From the NCBI GenBank assembly GCA_900472625.1, contig UCIT01000063.1:1-38419 (forward strand): a stretch of 38,419 bases of DNA. The letters are read 5' to 3'. The position numbers were made by a program, and so were the translations under genes. Below, in pieces: positions 1 through 7,595 of the stretch. Source of the stretch: Hyphomicrobiales bacterium (GTDB taxonomy: Bacteria > Pseudomonadota > Alphaproteobacteria > Rhizobiales > Rhizobiaceae). The notes beneath the pieces were generated by a model, which ran no database searches, was not told the DNA's origin, and worked only from the letters and a program-made list of their open reading frames with translations. The number at the start of each line of letters is the position of its first letter. Within the stretch, counting starts at the first letter, position 1.

Positions 1-65
1 GGGCAGAGGGGGGTGCCACACGGCAAGGATGCCCGACGTGCCGGTGCCGATCCCGAACAGCCGCC

Positions 66-1076
66 CTACAAGCCCGACGCGGGTGTCGTCTGCAGCTTCC
101 CGCGCGCCCGGATCAGCGGGATGGCCTCGGAGTAGCTGACGCAGGCCACGTCCTGGCGATGACAGACGTCGCTGACCAGCCGGTCCAGCGCGCGCCAGTA
201 GGCGCCGCCGTTCATTTCGACGAAGTGGAAGCCGAGCTGGAGCGGGATGCGGTCGCCCGAATATTGATGCTCGAAGGCGCGGCTGAAGGCGGCGTAGGCG
301 CGGTCTTCGAACTCTTTGCTGTCGACCTTGTCTTCCTCGCCCTTGGAGTGGCGGACGAAGAGGTTGTAGTCCATGCCGATGATCGGACGGTCGCGTGGGC
401 CCTCGGGGATCAGCGGCAGGCCGAAACGGATGATACCGCCTTCCTCGACCGGCATGGCCGGGCCCTTGGTGACGAGGCTGGCGTCGTAGGTGAAGCCGGC
501 CTTCTTCTCGGCCGAGATCATGTCGGCGCCCTCGGTGGCGGAGAGATAGGGCGCGCGAAAACCGTGGATGCCGTGATCGACGAGATCCTGCCAGCCGTTC
601 GGCTCCTCAAGATCGACGCCCTTCCAGGCGCTCTTCAGCGTCTGATGGAAGGTGGCGTATTCGGCCGACCAGTCGGCCTCGCTCCACTGCCGGCCGTCGA
701 AATGGCCGCAGGCGTGGCTGGAGATGTCGTGGCCCTCGAGATGGGCGTGCCAGATGTTGCCGAGGCGCTCGCGGATCTCCTCGTCGCTCTGGGCAAAGCC
801 GATGTTGGAGCGGCCGGGCTTCTGGTGCGGCGCCTGATAGGCCTTCTTGGCAGCCTTGTTCATCAGGAAGGTGCAGGAGAGGAAATAGGTGAAATGCGCG
901 CCGTTTCTCGCCGCCATCTCGCGGCTCTTCTGCCACAGCGCGTTGTCGTGGGCGCCGTCAAAGGAGATCATCACCAGCTGTTTCGGCTTGCCGCTCGGCT
1001 CGTCTGCCGCATGCGTCGCAACCGCCGGGATCAGCAGGGAAAAAACCAGGGAAAGCGAGAGAAAGGAACGAGACAT
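66..1076 (-). CDS. Exported polysaccharide deacetylase (NodB-fold) family protein
   Basis: The 336-residue product begins with a cleavable signal peptide (hydrophobic core FLSLSLVFSLLIPAVA, likely cut after THA). A carbohydrate-esterase-4-like fold follows. The strand MISFDGAHD carries the aspartates expected at the catalytic/metal site, and HDISSHACGHFDG resembles the second, histidine-bearing motif. FRAPYLS near the middle matches the Arg-containing motif 3. I chose ATG at 1076; an upstream in-frame GTG at 1082 would add two residues, and neither has a strong ribosome binding site. The family removes acetyl or related groups from peptidoglycan, chitin oligomers or other amides; the substrate here cannot be told. 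It probably acts in the periplasm and stands alone, divergent from the NnrU gene. Family is fairly secure, specific function unknown. Confidence 0.8.
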   Translation of the reverse strand: MSRSFLSLSLVFSLLIPAVATHAADEPSGKPKQLVMISFDGAHDNALWQKSREMAARNGAHFTYFLSCTFLMNKAAKKAYQAPHQKPGRSNIGFAQSDEEIRERLGNIWHAHLEGHDISSHACGHFDGRQWSEADWSAEYATFHQTLKSAWKGVDLEEPNGWQDLVDHGIHGFRAPYLSATEGADMISAEKKAGFTYDASLVTKGPAMPVEEGGIIRFGLPLIPEGPRDRPIIGMDYNLFVRHSKGEEDKVDSKEFEDRAYAAFSRAFEHQYSGDRIPLQLGFHFVEMNGGAYWRALDRLVSDVCHRQDVACVSYSEAIPLIRARGKLQTTPASGL

Positions 1077-1198
1077 GGACACCGCGACAATTTGTTTCGG
1101 GCTTTTCTGGTCCTGAATTAAGGCGAAGCTGCGGTCTCGCTGGCATTTTTCCGTCGGCAGCGATAAGCCTGTCCAATAGTCAAATCAGGAATTTAGCC

Positions 1199-1786
1199 AT
1201 GCGTTTGCTGATCTTAAGTCTCATCCTCTTCATCGGCCTGCATCTGATCCGCGTGATCGCCCCCGGCTTTCGCCAGCAGATGATCGACAAGGTTGGAAAG
1301 CCGGTCTGGGGTGCGGTGCATGGCATCCTTAGCGTCGTGACGCTGCTGTTTCTGGCCTACGCCTTCAACGAGGCGCGCGGCATGTACGGCTATCTCTACC
1401 AACCACCGATCTGGACCGCGCATCTGGCGCTGACGCTGATGCTGATCGCGATGATCTGTCTTGTGGCGGGTTTTCTGCCCGCCGGCCACATCCGGGCAAA
1501 GCTGAAGTTTCCGCTGCTGGTCGCCATCAAGATCTGGGCGCTGGCGCATCTGTTGGCCAATGGCGAGCCGGAGGCGGTGGTGCTGTTCGGGTCGTTCCTC
1601 GCCTGGGCGGTGTTGCTCAGGATCTCAATGAAGCAGCGGCTGCGCAAGGGCGAGATCACGCTGCCGGTGTTCGTTTCGGCCAAATACGATCTCTATTCCA
1701 TCGTCATCGGCATCGTGCTGTGGGGGCTGATCATCTGGAAGCTGCACGCACTGGTGATCGGGGTTTCGCCGATCGTCATGGGATGA
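1199..1786 (+). CDS. NnrU family integral membrane protein
   Basis: The 195-residue protein is almost all transmembrane helices (about six). It starts with MRLLILSLILFIGLHLIRV and has the short charged loops typical of NnrU, a family first linked to nitrite/nitric-oxide metabolism in Rhodobacter and also related to the methyltransferase-like isoprenylcysteine group. Helices lie near residues 1-15, 38-55, 70-95, 100-120, 122-142 and 165-190. AGGAATTTAGCC precedes the ATG and supplies a plausible Shine-Dalgarno site. No FNR-type box or denitrification gene is visible nearby, so a role in denitrification is not supported by context. The family call is based on overall sequence pattern and size. 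Confidence 0.8.
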   Translation: MRLLILSLILFIGLHLIRVIAPGFRQQMIDKVGKPVWGAVHGILSVVTLLFLAYAFNEARGMYGYLYQPPIWTAHLALTLMLIAMICLVAGFLPAGHIRAKLKFPLLVAIKIWALAHLLANGEPEAVVLFGSFLAWAVLLRISMKQRLRKGEITLPVFVSAKYDLYSIVIGIVLWGLIIWKLHALVIGVSPIVMG

Positions 1787-1887
1787 TTCTTTCACATCCC
1801 CCTTACAACGGATGCAAAATCGGGTAGAAGGCCCCCACAATGTGCGTGCAACCCGCATGACGATGCATATCCGCGCCGGAGACGAGA

Positions 1888-2571
1888 ATGGCATTCAACG
1901 ACGACAGCTTCATTCGTGAAGTCAATGAGGAACTGCGGTCCGACCAGATGAAGGGCGCTTGGGGCCGGTTCGGCCTGTACCTTGTTGCGCTCGCCGTCCT
2001 GATCGTGCTCGGCACCGTCGGCTACAAGGTCTATGAATACTGGGACAACAACCAGTCTTCAGGCGCCGGCGACCAGTTCATTGCCGCGATGAAGCTCGCC
2101 GACGAGAACAAGAGCGACGAGGCGCTGGCTGCGCTCGACAAGCTGGAGAAGGCCGGTCACGGTGACTATCCGATCCTCGCACGCCTGCGCGCCGCCTCCG
2201 TTCTCGCCCAGAAGGGTGATACGACAGGCGCCGTTGCCGCTTTCGACGTGATCGGCAAGGATGCCAAGGCGCCGGCCGCCGTGCGCGACGCCGCCAAGAT
2301 GCGCGCCGGATGGCTGCTGATCGAAGGCGGCACCTACGAGCAGGTATCCGCCCAGGTCGAGGAAATGGCCGTTCCGACCAACGCATTCCGCCATTCCGCT
2401 CGCGAAGCGCTCGGCCTTGCCGCCTACAAGGCCGGCAACATGGCTCAGGCCCGCCAGTGGTACCAGGCGATCGCCGACGATGCGCAGACCCCGCGCAACG
2501 TTGCCAATCGCGCCCACATGATGCTTGATATCATTACCGCATCCGGCAAGGCGCCCGCCGCACAGGGCTGA
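1888..2571 (+). CDS. Tetratricopeptide-repeat membrane protein (YfgM-like)
   Basis: The 227-residue protein has a cytoplasmic N-terminus (about 28 residues), one membrane helix near residues 29-48 (FGLYLVALAVLIVLGTVGYKVYEYW), and a helical periplasmic region with alanine-rich TPR-like repeats (EALAALDKLEKAGHGDYPILARLRAA, AREALGLAAYKAGNMAQARQWYQAI). This architecture and its place immediately before der match YfgM, the ancillary SecYEG translocon/periplasmic chaperone-network subunit of E. coli, where the order is yfgM-bamB-der. Here bamB is absent between them. The gap to der is only 15 bases, so the two are probably co-transcribed. GGAG lies shortly upstream of the ATG. Function is inferred from architecture and synteny. 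Confidence 0.8.
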   Translation: MAFNDDSFIREVNEELRSDQMKGAWGRFGLYLVALAVLIVLGTVGYKVYEYWDNNQSSGAGDQFIAAMKLADENKSDEALAALDKLEKAGHGDYPILARLRAASVLAQKGDTTGAVAAFDVIGKDAKAPAAVRDAAKMRAGWLLIEGGTYEQVSAQVEEMAVPTNAFRHSAREALGLAAYKAGNMAQARQWYQAIADDAQTPRNVANRAHMMLDIITASGKAPAAQG

Positions 2572-2586
2572 GTTTAAGGAATTTCA

Positions 2587-4029
2587 ATGAGCTTCACGGT
2601 CGCGATCGTTGGTCGCCCGAATGTCGGCAAGTCGACCCTTTTCAACCGCCTGGTTGGGAAGAAGCTGGCGCTTGTCGATGACACGCCGGGCGTCACCCGC
2701 GACCGCCGCCCGGGCGATGCGCGGCTCATGGGTCTGCATTTCACCATCATCGACACAGCCGGTCTCGAAAAGGCCGACGCCGAAAGCCTGCAGGGCCGCA
2801 TGCGCGCCCAGACGGAAGCGGCGATCGACGAGGCCGACATCTCGCTGTTCGTGGTCGATGCCAAGTACGGCCTGACGCCCGTCGACAAGGAACTCGGCGA
2901 AATGCTGCGCCGTCGCGGCAAGCCGGTGGTGCTGGTCGCCAACAAGTCGGAAGCCAAGGGCTCCGACGGCGGCTTCTACGACGCCTATACGATCGGCCTC
3001 GGCGAGCCGGTGCCGATCTCGGCCGAACACGGGCAGGGCATGCTCGACCTGCGCGACGCGATCGTCGCCGCGATCGGCGAGGAGCGCGCCTACGCCAAGG
3101 ACAACGAAGACGTTGCCGTCACCAATGTCGATCTTCCGTCCGAGATGGAAGAGGACGAGGATTACGAGCCGGAATACGACGACACCAAGCCGCTGCGCGT
3201 TGCGATCATCGGCCGCCCGAATGCCGGCAAGTCGACGCTTATCAACCGCTTCCTCGGCGAGGACCGGCTGCTGACGGGACCGGAAGCGGGCATCACCCGC
3301 GACAGCATCTCGGTCGAATGGGACTGGCGCGGCCGCACCATCAAGATGTTCGACACGGCAGGCATGCGCCGCAAGGCGCGCGTCACCGAAAAGCTGGAGA
3401 AGCTTTCGGTTGCCGATTCGCTGCGCTCGATCCGCTTCGCCGAGACCGTGGTCATCGTCTTCGATGCGACCATTCCCTTCGAAAAGCAGGATCTGCAGCT
3501 CGCCGATCTGGTCATCCGCGAAGGCCGCGCCGCCGTGCTCGCCTTCAACAAGTGGGACCTGATCGAGGATCAGCAGGCGGTTCTGGCCGATCTGCGCGAA
3601 AAGACCGAACGGCTTTTGCCGCAGGCGCGCGGCATCCGTGCCGTGCCGATCTCCGGCCAGACCGGACGCGGCCTCGACAAGCTGATGCAGTCGATCATCG
3701 ACACCGACATGGTGTGGAACAAGCGCGTCTCGACCGCCAAGCTCAACCGTTGGCTCGACGCGGTGACGACGCAGCATCCGCCACCCGCGGTGTCCGGCCG
3801 TCGCCTGAAGCTCAAGTACATGACGCAGGTCAAGGCCCGCCCGCCGGCCTTCATGATCTCGTGCACGCGCGCCGACGCGCTGCCGGAATCCTATACGCGT
3901 TACCTGATCAACGCCCTGCGCGCGGATTTCAACATGCCGAGCGTGCCGATCCGGATCATGTATCGCGAGAAGGAAAATCCGTACGAATCGCGGAGCGGTG
4001 GACGCCGCAAGCCCGTGCAGAGCAAGTAG
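2587..4029 (+). CDS. der: Ribosome biogenesis GTPase Der (EngA)
   Basis: The 480-residue protein carries two tandem Era-like GTPase domains and a C-terminal KH-like domain, the unique Der architecture. Domain 1 has GRPNVGKS (residues 9-16), DTPGVTRD and DTAG. Domain 2 starts near residue 200 with GRPNAGKS and has a second DTAG and NKWD. An acidic linker (EMEEDEDYEPEYDD) joins the domains. Der binds the 50S subunit late in assembly and is generally essential. The G4 element of domain 1 reads NKSE rather than NKxD, which I think is common in alphaproteobacterial Der but is worth noting. The start follows the TPR gene by 15 bases with a TTTAAGGAATTTCA leader. Identity is certain. Confidence 0.98.
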   Translation: MSFTVAIVGRPNVGKSTLFNRLVGKKLALVDDTPGVTRDRRPGDARLMGLHFTIIDTAGLEKADAESLQGRMRAQTEAAIDEADISLFVVDAKYGLTPVDKELGEMLRRRGKPVVLVANKSEAKGSDGGFYDAYTIGLGEPVPISAEHGQGMLDLRDAIVAAIGEERAYAKDNEDVAVTNVDLPSEMEEDEDYEPEYDDTKPLRVAIIGRPNAGKSTLINRFLGEDRLLTGPEAGITRDSISVEWDWRGRTIKMFDTAGMRRKARVTEKLEKLSVADSLRSIRFAETVVIVFDATIPFEKQDLQLADLVIREGRAAVLAFNKWDLIEDQQAVLADLREKTERLLPQARGIRAVPISGQTGRGLDKLMQSIIDTDMVWNKRVSTAKLNRWLDAVTTQHPPPAVSGRRLKLKYMTQVKARPPAFMISCTRADALPESYTRYLINALRADFNMPSVPIRIMYREKENPYESRSGGRRKPVQSK

Positions 4030-4037
4030 GAACCGAT

Positions 4038-4053
4038 GCCGCCCGAGGGCGGC
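4038..4053 (+). terminator. Possible der terminator hairpin (weak)
   Basis: GCCGCCC-GA-GGGCGGC forms a strong G+C hairpin nine bases after the der stop codon. No T-run follows, so intrinsic termination is uncertain. It may instead stabilise the 3' end or pause polymerase before the convergent gene. Confidence 0.35.
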
Positions 4054-4093
4054 GCCTTCCACCAGACGCGATCCGTGCTGTCAGGCGGCACGA

Positions 4094-4327
4094 TCAACTG
4101 GCGAAGTAATAAACCGGCTCGCGCGTCAGTTCGCCATTTCCGATGTGTCCGTAGACGTCGTTTCCAAGGATCCAGAAGCTTATCGCCTGCGTTTCCGTGG
4201 AAAAGATGTAATCTCCCGAGATCCAGTGCTCGGCTTTACTTCCCGATAGCGCAAACAGATGTTCGCCGGCCTGGTACATGACCGCCTTGTGCGACTTCGA
4301 ATCATATAAGTAACGTTCGTCCGCCAT
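4094..4327 (-). CDS. Small beta-rich protein, possibly 4-fold beta-flower family
   Basis: This 77-residue cytoplasmic protein has no signal peptide and reads as repeated short beta strands: YLYDSKSHKAVMYQAGEHLFAL, then EHWISGDYIFS, then ISFWILGNDVYGHI, then REPVYYF. The recurrent aromatic-strand/turn pattern resembles the small '4-fold beta flower' proteins, a family of unknown function; this is a tentative match from memory. It converges on der. Its base composition is lower in G+C than its neighbours, and it sits in an A+T-rich pocket (4330-4480), which suggests acquired or weakly constrained DNA. It could equally be an unrelated hypothetical protein. The ORF is credible because of its strand-specific amino-acid pattern. 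Confidence 0.55.
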   Translation of the reverse strand: MADERYLYDSKSHKAVMYQAGEHLFALSGSKAEHWISGDYIFSTETQAISFWILGNDVYGHIGNGELTREPVYYFAS

Positions 4328-4494
4328 CTCGCGCCCTGATTCTATTTCATGACAATCTCATGAAGGCTTTTGTTTGTCGAATAATCCTGTTTTAATATAT
4401 ATGACTATTTTTGGGTAATACGGCCTTTTGGCCTCGGAAGGCCTTGCTGCCGCGCGGATTTCGAGGAATTTTTTGCCCTGTACTTGCGCGTTGT

Positions 4495-4512
4495 CGGCGA
4501 TAGCGATCGCCG
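4495..4512. promoter_or_regulatory. Inverted repeat upstream of MFS gene
   Basis: CGGCGAT-AGCG-ATCGCCG is a 7-bp inverted repeat with a 4-base spacer, about 70 bases before the MFS start. Its size suits a dimeric repressor operator, but no adjacent regulator gene points to an owner. Confidence 0.3.
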
Positions 4513-4580
4513 TTCGTCCTTGAGACGACGGGGGCGGACGATTGGTGCCGCTCCACCCGTCATTCGGACAGGGGAGGTGC

Positions 4581-5852
4581 ATGATCATGGAGCATATCGA
4601 CGTTTCGAGACGACCTTCGGCCTATCGCTGGGTGATCGTCGCCGCCGGCGCGCTGATGACCTGCGTGGCGCTCGGTGCGATGTTTTCGCTGGCGATCTTC
4701 CAGGAGCCGATCGCGCTCGACACCGGCTGGTCGCATGTCGGCATCGCCAGCGCGATGACGCTGAACTTCATCGTCATGGGCATCGGCGGTTTTTTCTGGG
4801 GCGCCGCCAGCGATCGCTTCGGGCCACGGGTCGTCGTCATGATCGGAGCGGCGTTGCTCGGGCTGGCGCTGGTGCTCTCAAGTCAAGCGGGCTCGCTGCT
4901 GCATTTCCAGCTGACTTACGGCATCCTCGTCGGGATTGCCGCCAGCACCTTCTTCGCGCCGATGACAGCCGCGACCACGGCATGGTTCGACAAGAACCGC
5001 GGCTTTGCCGTGTCGCTGGTCTCGGCCGGCATGGGGGTGGCGCCGATGACCATCTCGCCCTTCGCCCGCTGGCTCATCACCGCCTATGACTGGCGGACGG
5101 CGATGCTGATCATCGGCATCGGCGCCTGGGTGCTCTTGCTGCCGGCGGCGTTGCTGGTGCGGCGTGGGCCGGAGACGCCGGGAACGGCGGTTGCCGAGCC
5201 ATCGGCCGGCGCCACTCCAAGCGAGACGACTGCGGTCGAGACGGGCACGCCGCCGCTCTCACAGGTGTTCCGCTCGCCGCAGTTCATCGTGCTGGGGCTC
5301 ACCTTCTTCGCCTGCTGCGCGGCGCATTCCGGGCCGATCTTCCACATGGTCAGCTACGCGACGATCTGCGGCGTGGCGCCGATGGCGGCGGTCAGCATCT
5401 ACAGCGTCGAGGGGCTGGCGGGACTTGGCGGCCGGCTGATCTACGGGACGCTGGCCGACCGGATCGGCGTCAAGCCCGTCATCGTCGGCGGGCTGTTGAT
5501 CCAGGCGGTGGCGCTGATGGCCTATCTGTTCGTCAGCCGGCTGGGCGAGTTCTACGCGCTGGCGCTTATCTTCGGCAGTGCCTATGGCGGCGTGATGCCG
5601 CTCTACGCGGTGCTGGCGCGCGAGTATTTCGGGCAGAAGATCATCGGCACGGTGTTCGGCGCTGTCGCCATGCTCTCCAGCCTCGGCATGGCCTTCGGCC
5701 CGCTGGTCGGCGGCTTGCTGTTCGACACGTTCGCGAATTATTCGTGGCTGTTCATCGGTTCGTCGCTGGTCGGGCTCGGGGCGGCGGCGATCGCGCTGGC
5801 ATTTCCGGCACTCCCGGGAGAGCGGGGACGGACGGTTGGTGTGGCGGGGTGA
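4581..5852 (+). CDS. Major facilitator superfamily transporter
   Basis: The 423-residue protein has about 12 transmembrane helices with a hydrophilic central loop near residues 195-225 (ETPGTAVAEPSAGATPSE). The first half has the MFS motif A region (GAASDRFGPRVV) and the second half has the counterpart GTLADRIGVKPV. The pattern resembles monocarboxylate/oxalate-formate type MFS carriers, but the substrate cannot be read from the sequence. The start was set at ATG 4581 because GGGGAGG lies at 4571-4577; a second ATG at 4587 has even better spacing, so the true start is one of these two. A longer reading from 4542 lacks a ribosome binding site. It stands alone between an A+T-rich gap and a repeat region. 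Confidence 0.9.
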   Translation: MIMEHIDVSRRPSAYRWVIVAAGALMTCVALGAMFSLAIFQEPIALDTGWSHVGIASAMTLNFIVMGIGGFFWGAASDRFGPRVVVMIGAALLGLALVLSSQAGSLLHFQLTYGILVGIAASTFFAPMTAATTAWFDKNRGFAVSLVSAGMGVAPMTISPFARWLITAYDWRTAMLIIGIGAWVLLLPAALLVRRGPETPGTAVAEPSAGATPSETTAVETGTPPLSQVFRSPQFIVLGLTFFACCAAHSGPIFHMVSYATICGVAPMAAVSIYSVEGLAGLGGRLIYGTLADRIGVKPVIVGGLLIQAVALMAYLFVSRLGEFYALALIFGSAYGGVMPLYAVLAREYFGQKIIGTVFGAVAMLSSLGMAFGPLVGGLLFDTFANYSWLFIGSSLVGLGAAAIALAFPALPGERGRTVGVAG

Positions 5853-5938
5853 GGTTGGGCTTGGCGAGGGGTTGGTGGGCGGAAGCTTCCACTGCTGTTC
5901 GCCAGCGCCGGCGTTATGTTCCCTTGCGCCTTATCTCC

Positions 5939-6100
5939 CCACCTCATGCCTGTGGCCAGACTTCGTCCGGGCGATGTCACAGGTATCCAGTGCGCTCAAG
6001 TCACTGAGCGCACTAAACTCGTTGCCACATCTAGGAAGTCAGTCATTCACGGCGCGGACGCGCCGTGGCTGGATCCCCGCCACAAGGGCGAGGATGAGGG
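5939..6100. repeat. Palindromic intergenic repeat in a gene-free stretch
   Basis: The 357-base interval 5853-6209 has no credible gene. Its middle part is bounded by related inverted ends: a left end with CCTCATGCCTGTG and, further in, CACAGGTATCCAG, and a right end whose reverse complement reads CCCTCATCCTCGCC and GGGGATCCAGCC. Between them lie two perfect hairpins, GTGCGCTCA/TGAGCGCAC at 5990-6013 and CACGGCGCG-GA-CGCGCCGTG at 6048-6067. The pattern (palindromic ends with ATCCAG, internal GCGCG stem) resembles short dispersed intergenic repeats common in rhizobial genomes. Short open frames inside it are byproducts of the repeat. Family membership is from memory, not a search. Confidence 0.55.
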
Positions 6101-6209
6101 AAAGTGTGGTTGCCGTCGCTGAAGAAACGTCGGCGCCGTCTTTAGCACCCGCGAGGCGGCCATCGCCGTTGCCGCATTCGCTTTCACTCTACCGCTAAGC
6201 CACAGAACG

Positions 6210-7376
6210 CTACACCACAGACGCCGCATCGCCATCGCCGAGCCGCTTGTTGCGCGGCAGGGACTTGGCGGCATATTGCCAGGCCTTTTTCCATTTCGGC
6301 GTGATGACGCCGTTGGCGGCGCGGATGTTGGTGATGAATTGCAGGGTGGCCGCTTCCCAGGAGTATTGGACCGCGAGCTCGCGGGCCTTTTCCCGCGAGG
6401 CCGAGAGTGCCGCGATGCAGGCGGCGTGCAGGTCGTCGTTCAACGCGCCGACATCGCTGTCATCGCCGATGATGTCGAGCGGGCCGGTGACCGGGTAGGC
6501 GGCGACGGGGACGCCGGAGGCGAGTGCCTCAAGAATGGTGTTGCCGAAGGTGTCGGTCAGCGACGGGAAGACGAAGACGTCGGCCTGCGCGTAGATCGCC
6601 GCCAGTTCCGGGCCGACCTTGAGGCCGGTGAAGTGGACGTCGGGATAGCGGCGCTCGAGCTCGGCGCGGGCCGGACCGTCGCCGACCACCACCTTGGAGC
6701 CCGGCAGTTCGAGATCGAGGAATGCGGGAAGGTTCTTTTCCAGCGCCACGCGGCCGACGGTCATGAAGACCGGGCGGGGCAGATCGAAGGGGCGCTCTTC
6801 CAGCGCTGCCGGGTGGAACTGGCCGGCATCGATGCCGCGGGTCCAGGGCATCAGGTTGCGGATACCCTTTTCGGAGAGTTCGCGGGCGAGAGAGGGTGTC
6901 GCCACCATGCAGCCGGCGCCGGAATTGTGGAACCAGCGCACGAAGGCATAGAGCCAGCTCTTCGGGATCGGCAACCGGGCGGCGACATATTCGGGGAAGC
7001 GGGTGTGGTAGCTGGTGGAGAACGGCATGCGGTTCTTCAGGCACCAGCGCCGCGCCGTCAGACCGAGCGGGCCCTCGGTGGCGATGTGGACGTAGGACGG
7101 CCGGTGCTTCTCGATCTCGCGGGCGACGCTGCGGTAGCGGGCGATGGAGAGGCGGATCTCGGGATAGGTCGGGCAGGGGACGTTGCGGAACGCCTGCGGT
7201 GTCACCATTGCCACCTCGACGCCGATCTTCGTCAGCTCGCGATTGGTGTTCTCGATCGAGCGGACGACGCCGTTGACCTGCGGGTGCCAGGCATCGGTGA
7301 CGATGACCAGCCGCTCCGGCTTGTCCAGTGGCAGGACGGTTTCGCCGTCCGCAATGTTCGACATTCGCTGCAGCAT
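6210..7376 (-). CDS. GT4 glycosyltransferase, candidate phosphate-starvation glycolipid synthase (Agt-like)
   Basis: The 388-residue protein is a GT-B fold family-4 glycosyltransferase. Its N-terminal domain opens with IVTDAWHPQVNGVVRSI, the acceptor-side signature shared with SqdX, PimB and MgtA type enzymes. The C-terminal domain has FMTVGRVALEKNLPAFL and the donor-binding element TDTFGNTILEALASGVPV with the conserved Glu. Such enzymes move a sugar from a nucleotide donor to a lipid. A good Pho box lies upstream (see 7454-7487), which suggests induction by phosphate starvation. That fits the Agrobacterium enzyme Agt, which makes glucosyl/glucuronosyl-diacylglycerol to replace phospholipids. 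The substrate is inferred. I chose ATG 7376 (GGAAG 8 bases upstream); ATG 7391 or 7364 are possible. Confidence 0.88.
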   Translation of the reverse strand: MLQRMSNIADGETVLPLDKPERLVIVTDAWHPQVNGVVRSIENTNRELTKIGVEVAMVTPQAFRNVPCPTYPEIRLSIARYRSVAREIEKHRPSYVHIATEGPLGLTARRWCLKNRMPFSTSYHTRFPEYVAARLPIPKSWLYAFVRWFHNSGAGCMVATPSLARELSEKGIRNLMPWTRGIDAGQFHPAALEERPFDLPRPVFMTVGRVALEKNLPAFLDLELPGSKVVVGDGPARAELERRYPDVHFTGLKVGPELAAIYAQADVFVFPSLTDTFGNTILEALASGVPVAAYPVTGPLDIIGDDSDVGALNDDLHAACIAALSASREKARELAVQYSWEAATLQFITNIRAANGVITPKWKKAWQYAAKSLPRNKRLGDGDAASVV

Positions 7377-7453
7377 GACCCCGACTTCCATCCGCGCCGA
7401 GACGACGGCGCCAAGCTCCGGGCGGGCGCCGGAGGATCGATTCCCGCGTGTTC

Positions 7454-7487
7454 ATTGTCGCTGCTGTCGATGATGGAAATATTACAG
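7454..7487 (-). promoter_or_regulatory. Pho box and -10 element for the glycosyltransferase
   Basis: Read on the minus strand, 7487-7470 is CTGTAAT-ATTT-CCATCAT. Against the PhoB consensus CTGTCAT-N4-CTGTCAT this matches 6/7 and 5/7. Ten bases further is GACAAT (7459-7454), the spacing expected for a -10 in PhoB-activated promoters, which lack a good -35. Transcription would start near 7447, leaving a leader of about 70 bases. Confidence 0.6.
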
Positions 7488-7595
7488 TGCGGCGGTGCAG
7501 CCGGGTACGTGCTGTTACGCAATTCTGGATTGCAGCGATTTGTTGTTTGCAATCAGAAAGATGATAGCCCTTTTCGAGACGAAGGGGATCATTTC

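Noticed and set aside
2584..4062. 492-codon open frame antisense to der
   Set aside because: Shadow of the Der coding strand; no recognisable domain and the sense gene is certain.
5836..6198. 120-codon open frame after the MFS gene
   Set aside because: It lies within a palindromic repeat and has no protein-like composition or ribosome site.
6276..7595. Long N-terminal extension of the lipoprotein frame
   Set aside because: It runs antisense through the glycosyltransferase; the lipoprotein signal and ribosome site at 7596 mark the real start.
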